From: Lantana camara
Taxonomy: Eukaryota > Streptophyta > Magnoliopsida > Lamiales > Verbenaceae
NCBI GenBank assembly: GCA_037501455.1
Contig: CM074865.1
Coordinates: forward strand, 4,475,001 to 4,539,000
Reading direction: 5' to 3'
DNA length: 64,000 nucleotides
This document shows, piece after piece, positions 46,341 to 58,444 of this stretch; position 1 is the first letter of the stretch; every line of letters begins with the position of its first letter. The position numbers and the translations under genes were made by a program. The notes below the pieces were generated by a model. It worked only from the letters and a program-made list of their open reading frames with translations, searched no databases and was not told the origin of the DNA.

Positions 46341-46800
46341 TGGACGATTTAATTGTGTAGTTTGGAGCTCTAGGTATCAACAATGAACTATATCTATTAT
46401 CTTCTACGAAATTTATACCACAAAAGGAGAGATCTTTTACGTGTAGTTTGGGGTACACAAGAAAAGTCCAAGAAACCGAAACCGAAACCAAAATAACTGG
46501 GATTGACTCTTTAAGTCTTTGCTACAGTTTAAGAATTCTGCTTCCATATATCTACGTGTAGTTTGGGGTACATGAGGAAAGTCCAAGAAACCAATAAACC
46601 AAATAACTGGGATTGACTCTTTTAAGTCTTTGCTACAGTTTAGGAAGTCTGCTTCCAATATTTACGTGTGGGGTACAATACATGAGGAAAGTCCAATAAA
46701 CCATTTGCAACCAAATAACTGAGATTGACGCTTTAAGTCTTTGCAACCATTTGGGAACTCTGCTCCCAGTAAGTTGGTTCAGATAAGATAAGATATAAAG
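46341..46800 (-). promoter_or_regulatory. Promoter of gene I with about three 110-bp tandem repeats
   Basis: A TATA-like GATATAGTTC (minus) lies near 46388-46397. Upstream, a unit containing TTACGTGTAGTTTGGGGTAC, then GGGATTGACTCTTTAAG, recurs near 46440, 46555 and 46665. The same units occur upstream of gene II (10318-10440 and 13548-13735). Confidence 0.6.
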
Positions 46801-46904
46801 GGATGCCTTTAACAAATATTTTTTTTTATAAACCATCATGAAATACATATTTAATTCTTTAAACCATTTCACTCTATGCCAACTTATACTAATATCAATT
46901 TGCC

Positions 46905-47045
46905 ATAAACAAAGCTCGAATCTTTTCTAGTTCAGAAACAACTTGGCTTATGCTGATTCTGCCTGTTTGATGGCGAAAAAACTAGGCATTCGATTGCCAC
47001 ACACACAACAGACGACAGACATCGCTCTTTAACTGCCAAGGCCAA
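46905..47045 (-). pseudogene. Receptor-kinase C-terminal remnant
   Basis: About 140 bp aligns with the last exon of gene I (the segment around SERISISEAMAKLEKIR and CLSSILHVAIECL) but with frameshifts. It is the tail of a neighbouring tandem copy whose upstream exons have been replaced by helicase fragments. Confidence 0.7.
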
Positions 47046-47167
47046 TAAAAAAGTTGGATAAAAAGACTTTCAAACCACAATTAAGTTTTTGTGAGATACT
47101 TTCAAAGAGAAACACCTTGGATAATGTATGCTCATGGCCTCAATTGTTCAAAGAAAACTTACTAACC

Positions 47168-47860
47168 TTAAACGACCAGGCTTTTTCCTATCAGAATCTT
47201 CTGTAAGCAATTGAATGTTTGAATTGCAGAATCAATATCATCTTGACCAGTAAGAAATACAAGAATGTCTCCCATTGGCTCCTACAATAATGCAAGATTG
47301 AGATATCATTAAAATAAAATGCATTATGAGTCAAGTAAATCACCATGATCATGTAAGGACAAATGCGTAAGATGAGAATTTCAGACTTGGATTACCTCTT
47401 CATGAGTAGAAAATTATAGTCGGAATTGCAACACCGATATTGTCGGAACAGGATCCTAAACATAAAAAATTAGCACATTGAGTCCTCCTTGCCGGACATG
47501 TGAAGATTACAATTATGAGATATCCATGATTAGTTAATAAAAACTTTAACTAGATTATACATTTGTACCTAAAAAATAAAAAACTAGATTATACATACCC
47601 CAACAGACAAAACAGCAGGCTCTTTGCTTGGCCCATGTTCTCATCATCTCGACATTGACGTTTTCGGCTTAATTTGGTCAAATATGAAAAGAATAATTTC
47701 AATAACCCCAACCCATAGCAGTGAATATTACCAAGACAGTGAGATTCAAGAAACCTGGTACATAAAGAAAGAAGCTATAGATTTGGCTTCAATTGTAGCT
47801 AATGCGATGACAAGACGAACCTCAGGGCCGCCTTTGAATTTGTTTACAAATCATTAGTTG
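47168..47860 (-). pseudogene. DEAH-box helicase (DHX35-type) exon fragments, copy A
   Basis: Minus strand: 47281-47168 reads EPMGDILVFLTGQDDIDSAI, the conserved helicase motif around LVFLTGQ, starting at acceptor TTGTAG|GAG. 47455-47396 is a degenerate copy of the preceding exon (acceptor TTTAG|GA, donor GAGAG|GTAATC side retained). 47740-47830 keeps VRLVIALATIEAKSIAS, corresponding to motif III S-A-T. Frames are interrupted. DHX35-type enzymes are spliceosome-associated RNA helicases. Confidence 0.75.
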
Positions 47861-47869
47861 TCTCAAATT

Positions 47870-48202
47870 AATAAAATAAACAAAAATAATACATTGATTT
47901 TAAGGGAAACAATAGTATCACAGTGACCACAAACTCAAAAACCGACTAGTTCTTGCTTAACAAAGGATCATACATCATTTCTCTCAGCAAAACTCCATCA
48001 CTTTAGAAAATTTATCTGTGTAAATTTCTGTAGAAATAAAAGGTTTCATAATAGAAAATTCCGATTTTGATTGTTATTGTTTCAAATATTAAAAGATAAT
48101 AACCTGATTAGCAGGAGGCAGGCCAGAATACAATCAATCCTGCAGGAGAACAAAAGGGGGAATGGGAAAGTTAGGTAAGAGAAATTTACCAAGTTAGTTT
48201 AC

Positions 48203-48234
<32 letters not shown>

Positions 48235-48425
48235 AAAAACTTCAAACTATGATGGTTTCTAAAGGAACAAATGCCATAACACATTAAGATTTTCAGAAAT
48301 ATTTTCAAAGAAACTTTCTGGATGATTCTTAAAAGAAATTTGAACATTAAGATCATGACCTCAATTGTTAAAAATAAATAAATAAATAAATAAAAAAAAT
48401 TGTTAAACCTCTAATTACCATTGAG
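47870..48425. other. Intergenic between helicase fragments
   Basis: AT-rich and repeated in part at 50940-51400. Contains a poly-A run of about 28 bases near 48206-48233. No gene supported. Confidence 0.55.
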
Positions 48426-48429
48426 GCTT

Positions 48430-48700
48430 TTTAAACTACCTTGCTTTCTCCTATCAGAATCTTTTGTTAGCAAGAATCGCAACATCAATATCATCTTGAC
48501 CATTAAGAAATACAAGAATGTTTCCCATTGGCTCCTACAACGATGCAAGATTGAGGCAGAATCAAAATAACATGCATTATGAGTCGAGTAAATCACCATG
48601 ATCTTATAATGACAAATGTGTAAGCTGATAATTCAGATGCCGATTACCTCTTCGTGAATAGGAAGTAGATGACTGAATGCCTGTTAACCAGATAAACATA
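48430..48700 (-). pseudogene. DEAH-box helicase exon fragment, copy B
   Basis: 48430-48541 repeats the LVFL-x-GQDDID exon (here ILVFLNGQDDIDVAI with small deletions), and 48646-48690 keeps a scrap of the adjoining exon. No complete frame. Confidence 0.7.
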
Positions 48701-49011
48701 TAGTGATTAAATTAATCAAGCACATAAACCAAGATATGTTCAATTATTACACCCATTTTATTCTCAATATTAATCACTCTTTGCATGTAGAAATACTACT
48801 TATTTACAGTTTGACAGGCATTAGAAAAATAAGGGGCAGTAACTGCCTCCTCACTGCCTGCATATATTAGAAGATATTAATAATAAATAATATACCATAA
48901 ATAGAACTAGTAAAGATGACCCTCAAGTCAATTCACCATTTACTTACCTACATTGTGCATTTCTTCTCAGTTGTTGTCATTTCATCCATCTACCTTTTTG
49001 TGCATTGAAAC

Positions 49012-49666
49012 CAGGGGCGGAACTAGGATTTTTCGACAACCGGGGCTGAAAATTCTTGGATCTCAATATATTAAAAAGTTGATTTTTTGGCTCTCATAAA
49101 ATTCCTAGATTCTGTCATTATCTTTTTCCATTCTAGTTCAGAAAGTGGGTTATCTTTCAAGAATAACTCTACCAAATAGAGAGAACTAAAATACAATTAC
49201 CCTTTAATTTTATGAGAGCCAAAATTTTCAGTTTAGAGTACAACAGTTATCGGGAGAAGAACTTACGGAGATTTAGGAGTTTTTTCATCAATTATACCAA
49301 ACTAATCAACTATCTGTAGTTCCAACATTCTATTAAGCTCCTACACATTGGATTACATACTGATATATAGGCATCATGGTATAAATAAATAAGTGCATCC
49401 CACACATCTTTTAACAATTAATATTTGCAATTCTTTTCACCTATAATTAAAAACCTTCACCACAATAGTGTAGCGATTACTCAACAAATTGCTCGTATCA
49501 TGTCATCAGCCATTATAGTTACACTATAATTACAATTGAACACTTGAAATTTAGAGGAGAGAAGCCATTAGCGAAATATTGTTAGTGGGGAATATGATTT
49601 TTTTTTTTATATATATGGGGGTGTGGTTAGTGTGTGGGGGCTTGGCCTACATTGGCTCCGCCCCTG
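49012..49666. mobile_element. hAT element, 655 bp, non-autonomous
   Basis: Ends CAGGGGCGGAACTAGG and TGGCTCCGCCCCTG give a terminal inverted repeat of 11 bp or more with mismatches. A perfect 8-bp target duplication ATTGAAAC (49004-49011 and 49667-49674) identifies a hAT insertion. Related in its ends to the element at 10790. No transposase. Confidence 0.88.
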
Positions 49667-49799
49667 ATTGAAACCGAACAAAATAAAAAAATAAAAAACA
49701 CATTGAAAACGTGCATTATGAGTTAAATAAGTCACCATAAAATAGAATCCGATTAAATCTTATATGGACGTATGTCTAAGGTGATAATTGGATTTGGAT

Positions 49800-50345
49800 T
49801 ACCTCTTCGTGGATAGAAAGTATAGTTGAAACCGCAGCTTGGATATATTCCGGAACAGGCTCCTACACATAAAAAAATGTTGCACATTGAATCCTCTGCC
49901 CTACATGTGGGTAATTCTAGCCCGAGCTTGCCTCGACCAAACCGGTGTAACGAGGGGACGAGTGTTTTACACTTGTCGTGTGCTTGGTGGAAAATTTAGG
50001 GAGAGTGACCAATCAAATAGTAAGTGTAATGCACTTGCCTTTTTCATTGGTTGGGTTCGGTCAAGTCGGGTCTGGGCTAGAATTTTCCCTATATTATATA
50101 TCTCAATAGACTGAATGGCAGACTCTTCGCTTTTTCGTCCTAGGCTTAATTTGGTCAAATAGAAAAAAACATAATCTCAGAAACCCCAAACTTATAGCAG
50201 TGAAATTACTAAGCAACGGAAGTCACAAATTTTCTAACCATACCCGAGTAATCTGAGTAGTTTTTCCACAGCCCGTTTCCTAAGACAACATTGCTGGAGG
50301 TGCAGCTTCTTCATTGTCAAGAAGACAGGCTTCTCCGCTCCGGTT
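49800..50345 (-). pseudogene. DEAH-box helicase exon fragments, copy C
   Basis: 49862-49802 is a clean exon EPVPEYIQAAVSTILSIHEE with acceptor GTGTAG|GAG and donor GAAGAG|GTAATC. 50300-50250 encodes the Walker A motif ETGCGKTTQI in one frame, broken from the upstream N-terminal segment (LLDNEEAAPPAM at about 50345-50305) by a one-base shift. The order on the minus strand fits the 5' end of a DHX35-type gene with its central exons missing. Confidence 0.75.
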
Positions 50346-50529
50346 TCCAAACGCCTTCTTTCCCACGAGAGACACTGAAAGAGGGAAACTTGAACTTGTA
50401 TACTGCTTCGCAAACAGAGAAAGAAGGAATTACAGTGACTCTTTAGTGCTGTCGTATCTTTGCGTAATTAAGAGTAGATTTATCTTTCGCAAGTTAAGAG
50501 AATAGATTACTCAACGGTGATAATTAGAC

Positions 50530-51490
50530 TTGGATTACCTCTACATGGATAGAAAGTATGGTTGAAACTGCAGCACGGATATAGCCGGGAATATGCTCCT
50601 CAACATAAAAAATTTTGCACATTGAATCCTCTGCCCTACATGTTAAGAAAAATACAAATTTGAGATATTCATGATTAGATAGTAACAAATATATTATATA
50701 TCTCAACAGAAAAAACAACACTCGTTGCTCCGTCCATGTTCCTCATCTTCTCGCCAGCTTAATTTGGACAAAAATAAAAAGCATAATTTCAGAAACCCCA
50801 ACTCACACAGTGAATATTACTAAGACAATGACATTAAAGAAAGAAGCCATAGATTTAGCTTCAATTGTAGCTGATGCGATGACAATACGAACCTCATGGC
50901 AACACCTTTGAATTTGTTTACAAATCATTAGTTGTCTCAAATAGATAAAATAAACGAAAATATATTGATTTTCACAGAAGGGAAACAATAGTACCAGAGT
51001 GACCACAACCTCAAAAACCAACCAGTACTTGCTTAACAGAGGATCATCCGTCATTTCTCTCAGCAAATTAACTGCATCAGTGAGAAACTTTATCCATTTA
51101 AATTTCTGTTGAAAAAAAAGGTTTCATAATAGAAAATTCAGATTTTGTTTTTATTTTTTCCAATATTAAAAGATAATAACGCAGGCCAGAATACAAAGGC
51201 AATACAATCAATCCTGCACCAGAACAAAAAAGGGGAATGGGAAAGTTCGATAAGGCAAATGTAACAAGTTAGTTTACCCAGAAAGAAAGAGAAAAATAAG
51301 AAAGGAACTTCAAAATCATGATGGTTTCAAGAGGAACAAATGGCATAACACATTAAGAATTGCACAAATATTTTCAAGGAAACCGGCCTCAATTGTATAA
51401 AGAAACCTTGTTAGACTCTTATTACCAAGAGGCTTTGTTAACTACCAAGAATGTCTCCGTTGGCTCCTACAACGTAGCAAGATTGAGGCA
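50530..51490 (-). pseudogene. DEAH-box helicase exon fragments, copy D
   Basis: 50600-50537 encodes EHIPGYIRAAVSTILSIHVE with a GTAATC donor. 51066-50840 gives LREMTDDPLLSKY, and further on IQRCCHEVRIVIASATIEAK, the region around motifs II-III, but the DEAH box exon between them is lost. 51440-51480 holds a scrap of the LVFL exon side. The combination of good exons and missing ones indicates a decayed tandem copy. Confidence 0.75.
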
Positions 51491-51499
51491 TCATTAAAA

Positions 51500-53217
51500 T
51501 AACATGCATTACGACTCAAGTAAATCGCTCTATCCCGGTCACGTTCCTAATACAAGCAATATTCAGAATCCATATAAAATTAAACAAAGTCCAATCAACA
51601 TGATTTATCATTTAACCAATAACAATCTTCATGGCTCTTCAATAAAGACGCTCATTGTGCCCAAAGTGCAAGGACACAGTCCAGTAGGCATATATATATA
51701 TACTTCTATCTAGGCCCGTAAATGGGTAGGGATTTCCCAGGCCCAGAACCAGGTCCAATATTTACCCATTAATTAAGGCTGGGGCCAGACCCATTAAATC
51801 CCCATTTGAGGCTGAAAAATGGGTAAAACATAGGCCCATTTCTATTGGCCCACCCCTCTTGTTTTTAAATTATTGGGCCTAGGGCCTGGGTCCGGCATCA
51901 AATTTTTATTAAAACAAGATTTCCCATAAATATAAGTTAGCTTAAATTTAACGCATGACAACTAATTATTAGTTAATAAGAGTAAATTTACCAAGAAAAA
52001 AAATGATAATATTCAAAATTTACTTTTTCAATTATTTATTTGATAATAATGAAAAAGCCCAAACATCTCCTGAACCAAAATTTTATGTAGCTTCTTAATT
52101 TAGAAAAATTTGTCATTTCAATATGAGTCCATTATTAAGCCCAACCCACTAAATAATGCTGTCCGGCCTCTCATTAATTTGAGTCCCGGGTTGTCAATCC
52201 GAATTTTATTATACCCGTCCGATAAAAAAATTTCGATAAATCATATCCGATTATAAATATTTATTATTCGAAATAAATGATTTTGTTTATAATTATTTGA
52301 GACAAGTTAACTTAGATATATTAATAAAGGTAATATATTTTTCTTGAGTAAAGGATCCAAATTTTATTATTGTTTAAAATGATAAATATATAAAATTTTA
52401 ATTTTACTTAATACTATTTATTAGTAAATAATTTATTTAATTAAATATTATATATAAATTTTTTATTTAGATTTTTAATATATTTCAATAATAATACTTT
52501 TTTATTTACACGTGTAATTGTCTAGATTGATATTGAAACATATATACATTAATTATTCTACGTCCTGATGATTTAAAATAAAAATCCTCTGAGGTTTTAA
52601 ATGTATATTCATCTCCTACAGTCCTACTAAGGTATCAAAAGCAAACGGAAAAACATGTGAAAGATTACCAATTATATGGCAAGAGTGAGTTTCTCAAAGG
52701 AATAATCCGGGTAATTAAGGAACGCAGATATTGAATTTGATTTTAATTATTTTATGACCATTAACAAATTTGGGTTGTTAATTAAGGAAAGTGGGTTGTT
52801 AATTATTTTTGCTTATGGGCCACTAAATTGACATTCAAACCTTAGCACTTGCATTATTCTCGATATTTTGTGGTTTTGTGGCTACGTTGTAGTGCTTATT
52901 TTTTATATAAATTGGTGTCGGGATGTATTTTCGTATTTTCAGTGCAACAGGGTCATTTTCTAATTGAATGGAGTATTTGGGGCTGAAATTGAAGATTGTT
53001 GATTGATCCTGTGACCACGAGTAGTTATGGGCCGTGAGTGATGCTGCTAGGAACCCATGATGAAGAGGTTGATTTTATTGTGAAGGTAGAAGGCCTTAAT
53101 TGCTTGGGCTGAGAATTGGAAGCTGAATTAAATTGGAGAAGCCCACCTTGAGGGGAATTTAGGTAGCAAGTTTTGGCATTTGCATGAAGAGTCCGTGGAT
53201 GATTAGGAGTCAAGTCA
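51500..53217. other. Intergenic, transposon-derived fragments
   Basis: 51715-51900 has hAT-like phrases (AGGCCCGTAAATGGG). 52190-52300 matches the interior of the element at 53218-53852 in reverse (CCGTCCGATAAAAAAATTTC, then CATATCCGATTATAAATA). The rest is AT-rich. No gene. Confidence 0.5.
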
Positions 53218-53852
53218 TAGGGCTGTCAACGGGTCGGATTCGGATCCGGAATTTTGTCAACGGGTCGGATTCGGACCGGATCAGGAAATTCCGGATCCGA
53301 ATCCGACAAGAAGATCCGATAACCGGATCCGAATCCGAATCCTATAGGATTCGGATTCATTAATACCAAGTCCTAATGTTAACGGGTCGGATCAGATCCG
53401 ATAAAAGATCCGACCCGATTAACAATAAAATTTAAATTTTTTAATAAAGAAATAAATAAATAAAATATAAATATAAATATATAATATTTAACAAATAATT
53501 ATTACTTGATGAATTCTTTAATGATTTTGTGTATATGCATTTAAAATAGGTTAATTTAAGATTTTTAATAAAGAAAAACATATTGTTTAGAATAAATAAT
53601 TTAAATTTTATTATTATTTATAGTATATTCTTTACTAATAAAATAATTAATTTAATAAAATATTATAAAAAAATCGGATTCGGATCTTTAACGGATCGGA
53701 TTCCTTAATTTCATATCCGATCCATTTATTTCGGATAACGAATATTTATAATCGGATATGATCCATCGAACTTTTTTATCGGACGAATATGATAAAATTC
53801 GGATCGGATTCGGATCGAATACGGATTAAAATCCGCCCCATTGACAGCCCTA
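53218..53852. mobile_element. hAT-like MITE with GGATTCGGAT repeats
   Basis: Inverted ends TAGGGCTGTCAA / TTGACAGCCCTA and many subterminal GGATCCG/GGATTCGG motifs. The flanks AGTCAAG-TCA and GTCAAGAT are similar but not an exact 8-bp duplication. A second fragment of the family lies at 52190-52300. Confidence 0.65.
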
Positions 53853-54917
53853 GTCAAGATAGAGCTTTGGATTTACTTTGTTAAGACCCATCGAATTATT
53901 TAATGAGGTCCAATTAAGCACGACTTGGGGAGGAAGAAATTGAATTCCATTGAAGCACGACTTGGACAGCAGCTTGGAGGATAAAGGACGCCACTTTGGG
54001 AGCAGCAACGCGGGGTCGTTTGGGAGCAGTGGCAACGAATTCTTCTTCCTTTATTTTCTACTCTTTGATGCTTTTGAATTATTTTATGTTTTTGGACATG
54101 ATTTTCACGAGTAGCTAATTTCGTAGTACTTAACTAGGAATTTATGATTTAGTTTTGATATCGTGAGACCTAATTTGTTTTTATAATTCGATTTAATTTC
54201 AAGTATTTGTTAACTCTCTGTGTGTCGTGTTATTGCGATTTATTTTCTTAGTTGATTAGATCCTAATTTTCTAACTAAGTTTATTGCATGTCACCATTCT
54301 TGATTGCATGAATTATACGTAGTGCTTGATAGAGAACCAGTGGTGCATTAACGATAGGAGATCGTAAAGTCGAATCGGATTCGTTAAAGGAGTTAATAAT
54401 CGGATTTAAATCTAACGCGGATGTGATTAGGTTAATTCGGATTAGTGTTTTCTTGATTCTTAATGTTGTCGATTCATTAAATCCTGCCGAGTGTCTCTAG
54501 GGGTTGTGAATTGATTAGGGACTAATTATCGAGTGTCTCTAGATTATTCTATTATTTAAGAGAAAACGAGACGGAGTCGAGTGTCTTTATCTGCTATAAC
54601 TAATCTACTTGATTAACTCGAATTTATTCTTGCGTCCACGAGATGTCTTAATTGAATTGCGATTCCTAGCTAGGTATTGTTTTCCCATTGATTTATCAAA
54701 ACCAACTCTCAAGTGATCTATTGTTTTCTTTTACTTTATTTTAATTGTTTAGTTAGTTTAATTAAAATCTTAAAACCCCCGACTCTACTTGATTAATTCT
54801 CTTAAATTTTCTTGTGATTAAGCTGAATTATTTTCACCTAATCTCTGTGGATTCGACCCTGTTTACACTATACTCTGTTTAGTTGTAGATCAGACTTATA
54901 TTTTATTTTTAACGGAG
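53853..54917 (+). mobile_element. LTR-retrotransposon-like non-coding remnant
   Basis: Together with about 52780-53217 this non-coding stretch ends in AATCTCTGTGGATTCGACCC and TTGTAGATCAGAC, phrases common near the LTR/primer region of plant Ty3-gypsy (Tat/Athila-like) elements. No pol sequence is present and the boundaries are uncertain. It abuts the protease repeat array at about 54918. Confidence 0.35.
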
Positions 54918-55055
54918 TCGGGTAACAAAAAAGTCCCAAACGAGATGCGTTCTAAGAAGACGGGGGCTTTTACCTTACATGCTAATGCTAGATCACCGCC
55001 TTCCTCCATTGATTGGAGGAAGAATGGAGTTGTTACACCTGTGCGCAATCAATGA
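54918..55055 (+). pseudogene. Cysteine-protease exon repeat, unit 1
   Basis: KKVPNEMR, then SPPSSIDWRKNGVVTPVRNQ and a stop. The latter is the mature N-terminus of a papain-family (C1A) protease, equivalent to the consensus S-I-D-W-R-K-x-G-x-V-T-P-V-K-x-Q. No inhibitory propeptide precedes it. Confidence 0.75.
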
Positions 55056-55073
55056 TATATTTTGCCCTAGAGA

Positions 55074-58000
55074 ATGGCGATAGCATTGAGACTCCAAGAG
55101 ATTTGTCTCCTCCTCTTCAGCTCAGGTCGTTATTACCTAGCATATTATTATAGGCCTGCCCCACTGCCCTTGCCTTTTCCTTTTCCTTGGCGCGTTTGGG
55201 TAAGCAAAAAAGTCCCAAACAAGGTGCGTTGTAAGAAGACGAGGGCTGTAACGCCCCGCTCATCCGATAAATAAGGTACGTCACCTTTCAACCTTTTTAT
55301 ATGTTTAATTATGTGATTGTTGCGTTGTGTGGGCCACTTTTGAACTCTTTTAGAGTTAGGGCCCTTTTTGTAATTTTCTTCTTTTAGGGGGGGTTTTCCG
55401 GTCACTTCTCGTTTGGTAGAGATTTTGACTTCTTTGACCCCTCCTTTGCGTCCGGGGCATCGAGACGAGTCCGTAGACTCTAAGTTTGCCCCATTCTGAC
55501 TTCGTTAGCCCGTCCTTCCGATTGCTTTTGCGTACGAAGACCCGAGATATATACTCGGATCTCCTCGTTTTGCGTGCCAAAATCAGATCTGCTCCAGCCA
55601 TCGTCTTCCTCCAGCGACAGGCACTATTCACACACAGTGGAGGTGTGTTTACACACACATGCTCGTTCTCCCTCGTTTCTCGACGGAATTCGACGATCCA
55701 AGAGTCCACGTTCATCAGCTCGACGAGCCCGTCACAACCGTACCAGTTTCGTGGCCTGAAAGTGACCAGCGGCGGAGCAGCGGTGGTCCGACGGTGGCGG
55801 GTTACGCCACCTCCACGCCGGCGGCGTTCCGGCGACCCTCGCCGGCCAACAACCACCCAACCCCACGTTTTTGGACCTTCCCGTTCCATTTCCGGCCTTC
55901 GTTTTACCCGAATCGCGGCGTAGGTGGTGGTTCCGGCGGTGACGCAGCGGCGCAGCTTGGGGGCGACGGTTCGGCCATTTTCCGGCCGATTTCGGTGGTG
56001 CTCCCTTCACAAAAGTTGCTCATGTTGACGAGTCCGAGCTATTCGTGGTGGTGGCGGTCAGAGAACCGGCCGGCGACGGCGGACCGGTGGCGGACCGGGC
56101 CTGGACCGGCGGGTCTGAACCGGTTACTGTTCCGGTGATTTTTCCGATGATTTGACTTGGGGCTTTCGTAGGGCTTGTTACAAGCTTTCCAACGGTATGC
56201 TCGGATTTCATTTTGGTTTTACGGTTTACGTTTAATTTCAGTTTTCGTACTAGGATTTAAGTTCGGTTTTTCATCAACGAAGTTCGGCGTGTTTGGCATT
56301 TTCTGAAATTGATTGAGGGTTTTTGTTGAGCAGGCCGAGACGTACGTTCCTGTCCTTCCGGGGTTTTTTTCGACCACCGGAGACGGTATTCCGGTGGCGG
56401 CCGGTGACTGTTCCGGCGGCTCCGGTAGCGGCATTTCGGTGACTTCCGGACATTGTGTTCCTTTCGTCGTGGTGAGTCTATCACCGCTTTCCGTTCGTCA
56501 ATCGGATGCCCGGTTGATTTATTGTGATTTATTTTGTGTATTTCTATTTAATTGAAATTAATTGTTTTAATTGCAATAAATTGTCAATTGCTTGATTTGT
56601 CGATCAATATGAATTCCAATGTGTACGAAAGCATGTATTAAATGATCTATGATATATGAAAACTCGAATTCTTAACTCATTGATTTTATGGGCCTCGTTT
56701 CATGTTGATTACTTGTCTTAATTGATTTAATTGAGAATTGTTTGAATATATATGAGTGGACATAATTATTCCAAATGCTTAATTAATTTGAAATACGAAC
56801 TTAACGTTCATGAATCATACATGTAGCTTTAATTATATGTTTAATTGTTATTTGGAAACTTGAATGTACACCCGAACATTACATGACTTTTGTAATTTAT
56901 TATATATTGGATTATTGCATAACTTATTGATACCATTTCATGAACATTGCCGTGCGTCTTATTTGGTTCATATTGAGTCTCCTCTCACTGGTACGCATTA
57001 TTCCCTTTATTGTACAGTTCTTCTCCAGGGTGGAGACTTCTGGATCGAATAGGCAACCGTAGTGCTCTTGTCGTTGTTCTTGTCTCGTGGTATTCCAGGT
57101 GAGGTTTAATTTCTAGATACATAGAACCATTACAACCCTTACGTGAACTTTCGGCCAAAAGGTATCTATATATCTATAGTTTTCTAAACTCTATTGATTT
57201 TCCACTGATCTATTGAATTGTACTGTATTGATTGATTGATTGATTGGGCGAGTATTGTACTGCACTGTGGGCCCGAGGGTAGTGACTCGAGCCAACCGGG
57301 AAAGCATGGGCTGACGGGTAACTCGGGAGCTATCCTCACCAAATTGGGATGACCCCTGAACCCCCTAGGAGATGAGGGCGGGGAAGGAGTTCCGGGCTTA
57401 GGGAATCATGCACCCTCTGCCCAGATTGATTGGATGGCGGGGCCTTGCAATCCCCCATCACCCGGAGGAAGAAGGTTGGATTGAAACTGCTAATTGTGCA
57501 CTGTAAATAGATTGTTTGTTCACCTAATCACTTAATAATTGAATTATTGTACACTGTCGGAGTAAGGTTGGAGATTGCCCTCACTCGCCGGGCCATTGGT
57601 TGATTGATTAAAATTGATTGAAGTGTCTAATCTGATAGTTGTAATCTCGGGCGAGTTCTAAGTATTATTGAACCTGTTTTGTTCTGTTATAAAACCTTAC
57701 CCGAGGTTATGACTTGCATGTTATCTGCGCTTATATATTATTATGCCCCTCGCTCAGTCTTGTGGAGACTGGCACCTCACTTTTCAGTTTTGCAGGTGGT
57801 GTGCTAGGCGGGAGTCAGAGTTGTGTCTTGTCCTTCCTTTCGAGTCTTGTTCCAGTCTCATCACTTACACTCACTGCATATTGTATTTTAATTACTGTAT
57901 TGAACTTGCTATTGGATTAGTATGCTACTTACTGAATTAAATTGAACTCGGGACAGGTTCTAGGGCTTTAGTTGAACCCGTTTTATGTTATTGTATTGAA

Positions 58001-58372
58001 TTGATTCGGGACAGGTTAGGACAGGTTCATTGAATTAGTAGAACCCGTATTTACTTTCCTTGAACTTGCATTCATTTTATTGATATTGAATAGATAATTG
58101 CTTTACTTCCGCATTGTGGTCACTGTTGATCGTTTCAGGGTTAGATTCCGCCTAGCTAGGACTGTCTTTTTCATTGTCTTCCGTTCGCTGTGAGTTTAGT
58201 TCATGTATGGATCATTCCATTTCATATGTGGGCTGAACTCATAGTGCGGGGGATGTGGTGCTCTCGTCGCGGGTGCTACAAGGGCTTGCCCTTACATGCT
58301 CATGCTGGATCATCGCCTTCCTCCATTGATTGGAGGAAGAATGGTGTTGTTACACCTGTGTACAATCAATGA
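55074..58372 (+). pseudogene. Cysteine-protease repeat, unit 2, split by a solo LTR
   Basis: The ATG at 55074 opens MAIALRLQEICLLLFSSG, continues through a proline-rich stretch to WVSKKVPNKVRCKKTRA, is interrupted by the 3034-bp LTR, and resumes at 58281 as LPLHAHAGSSPSSIDWRKNG to NQ and stop at 58372. Removing the LTR and one AGGGC restores a single frame. The missing I29-type prodomain shows this was never a complete protease by itself. Confidence 0.75.
55247..58280. mobile_element. Solo LTR, 3034 bp
   Basis: Begins TGTAACGCCCCGCTC and ends GGGTGCTACA, the TG...CA pattern, with a perfect 5-bp target duplication AGGGC (55242-55246 and 58281-58285). No second LTR, primer-binding site or pol lies inside, so it is a solo LTR, probably Ty3-gypsy by size and the TGTAACGCCCCG opening. 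A GC-rich part (about 55600-56500) makes long spurious ORFs on both strands; none carries a recognisable domain. Confidence 0.85.
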
Positions 58373-58390
58373 TATATTTTGCCCTAGAGA

Positions 58391-58444
58391 ATGGCGATGG
58401 CGCTGAAAATCCAAGAGATCCGCCTCCTCCCCTTCAACTCAGGT
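58391..58444 (+). pseudogene. Cysteine-protease repeat, unit 3 start
   Basis: ATG followed by AMALKIQEIRLLPFNSG, then a donor-like TCAG|GTTGG. The rest of the unit is interrupted by other sequence until about 60573. Confidence 0.6.

Noticed and set aside
55356..56138. Long overlapping ORFs on both strands in the GC-rich zone near 56 kb
   Set aside because: They lie within the solo LTR, are open on both strands because of base composition, and show no domain.
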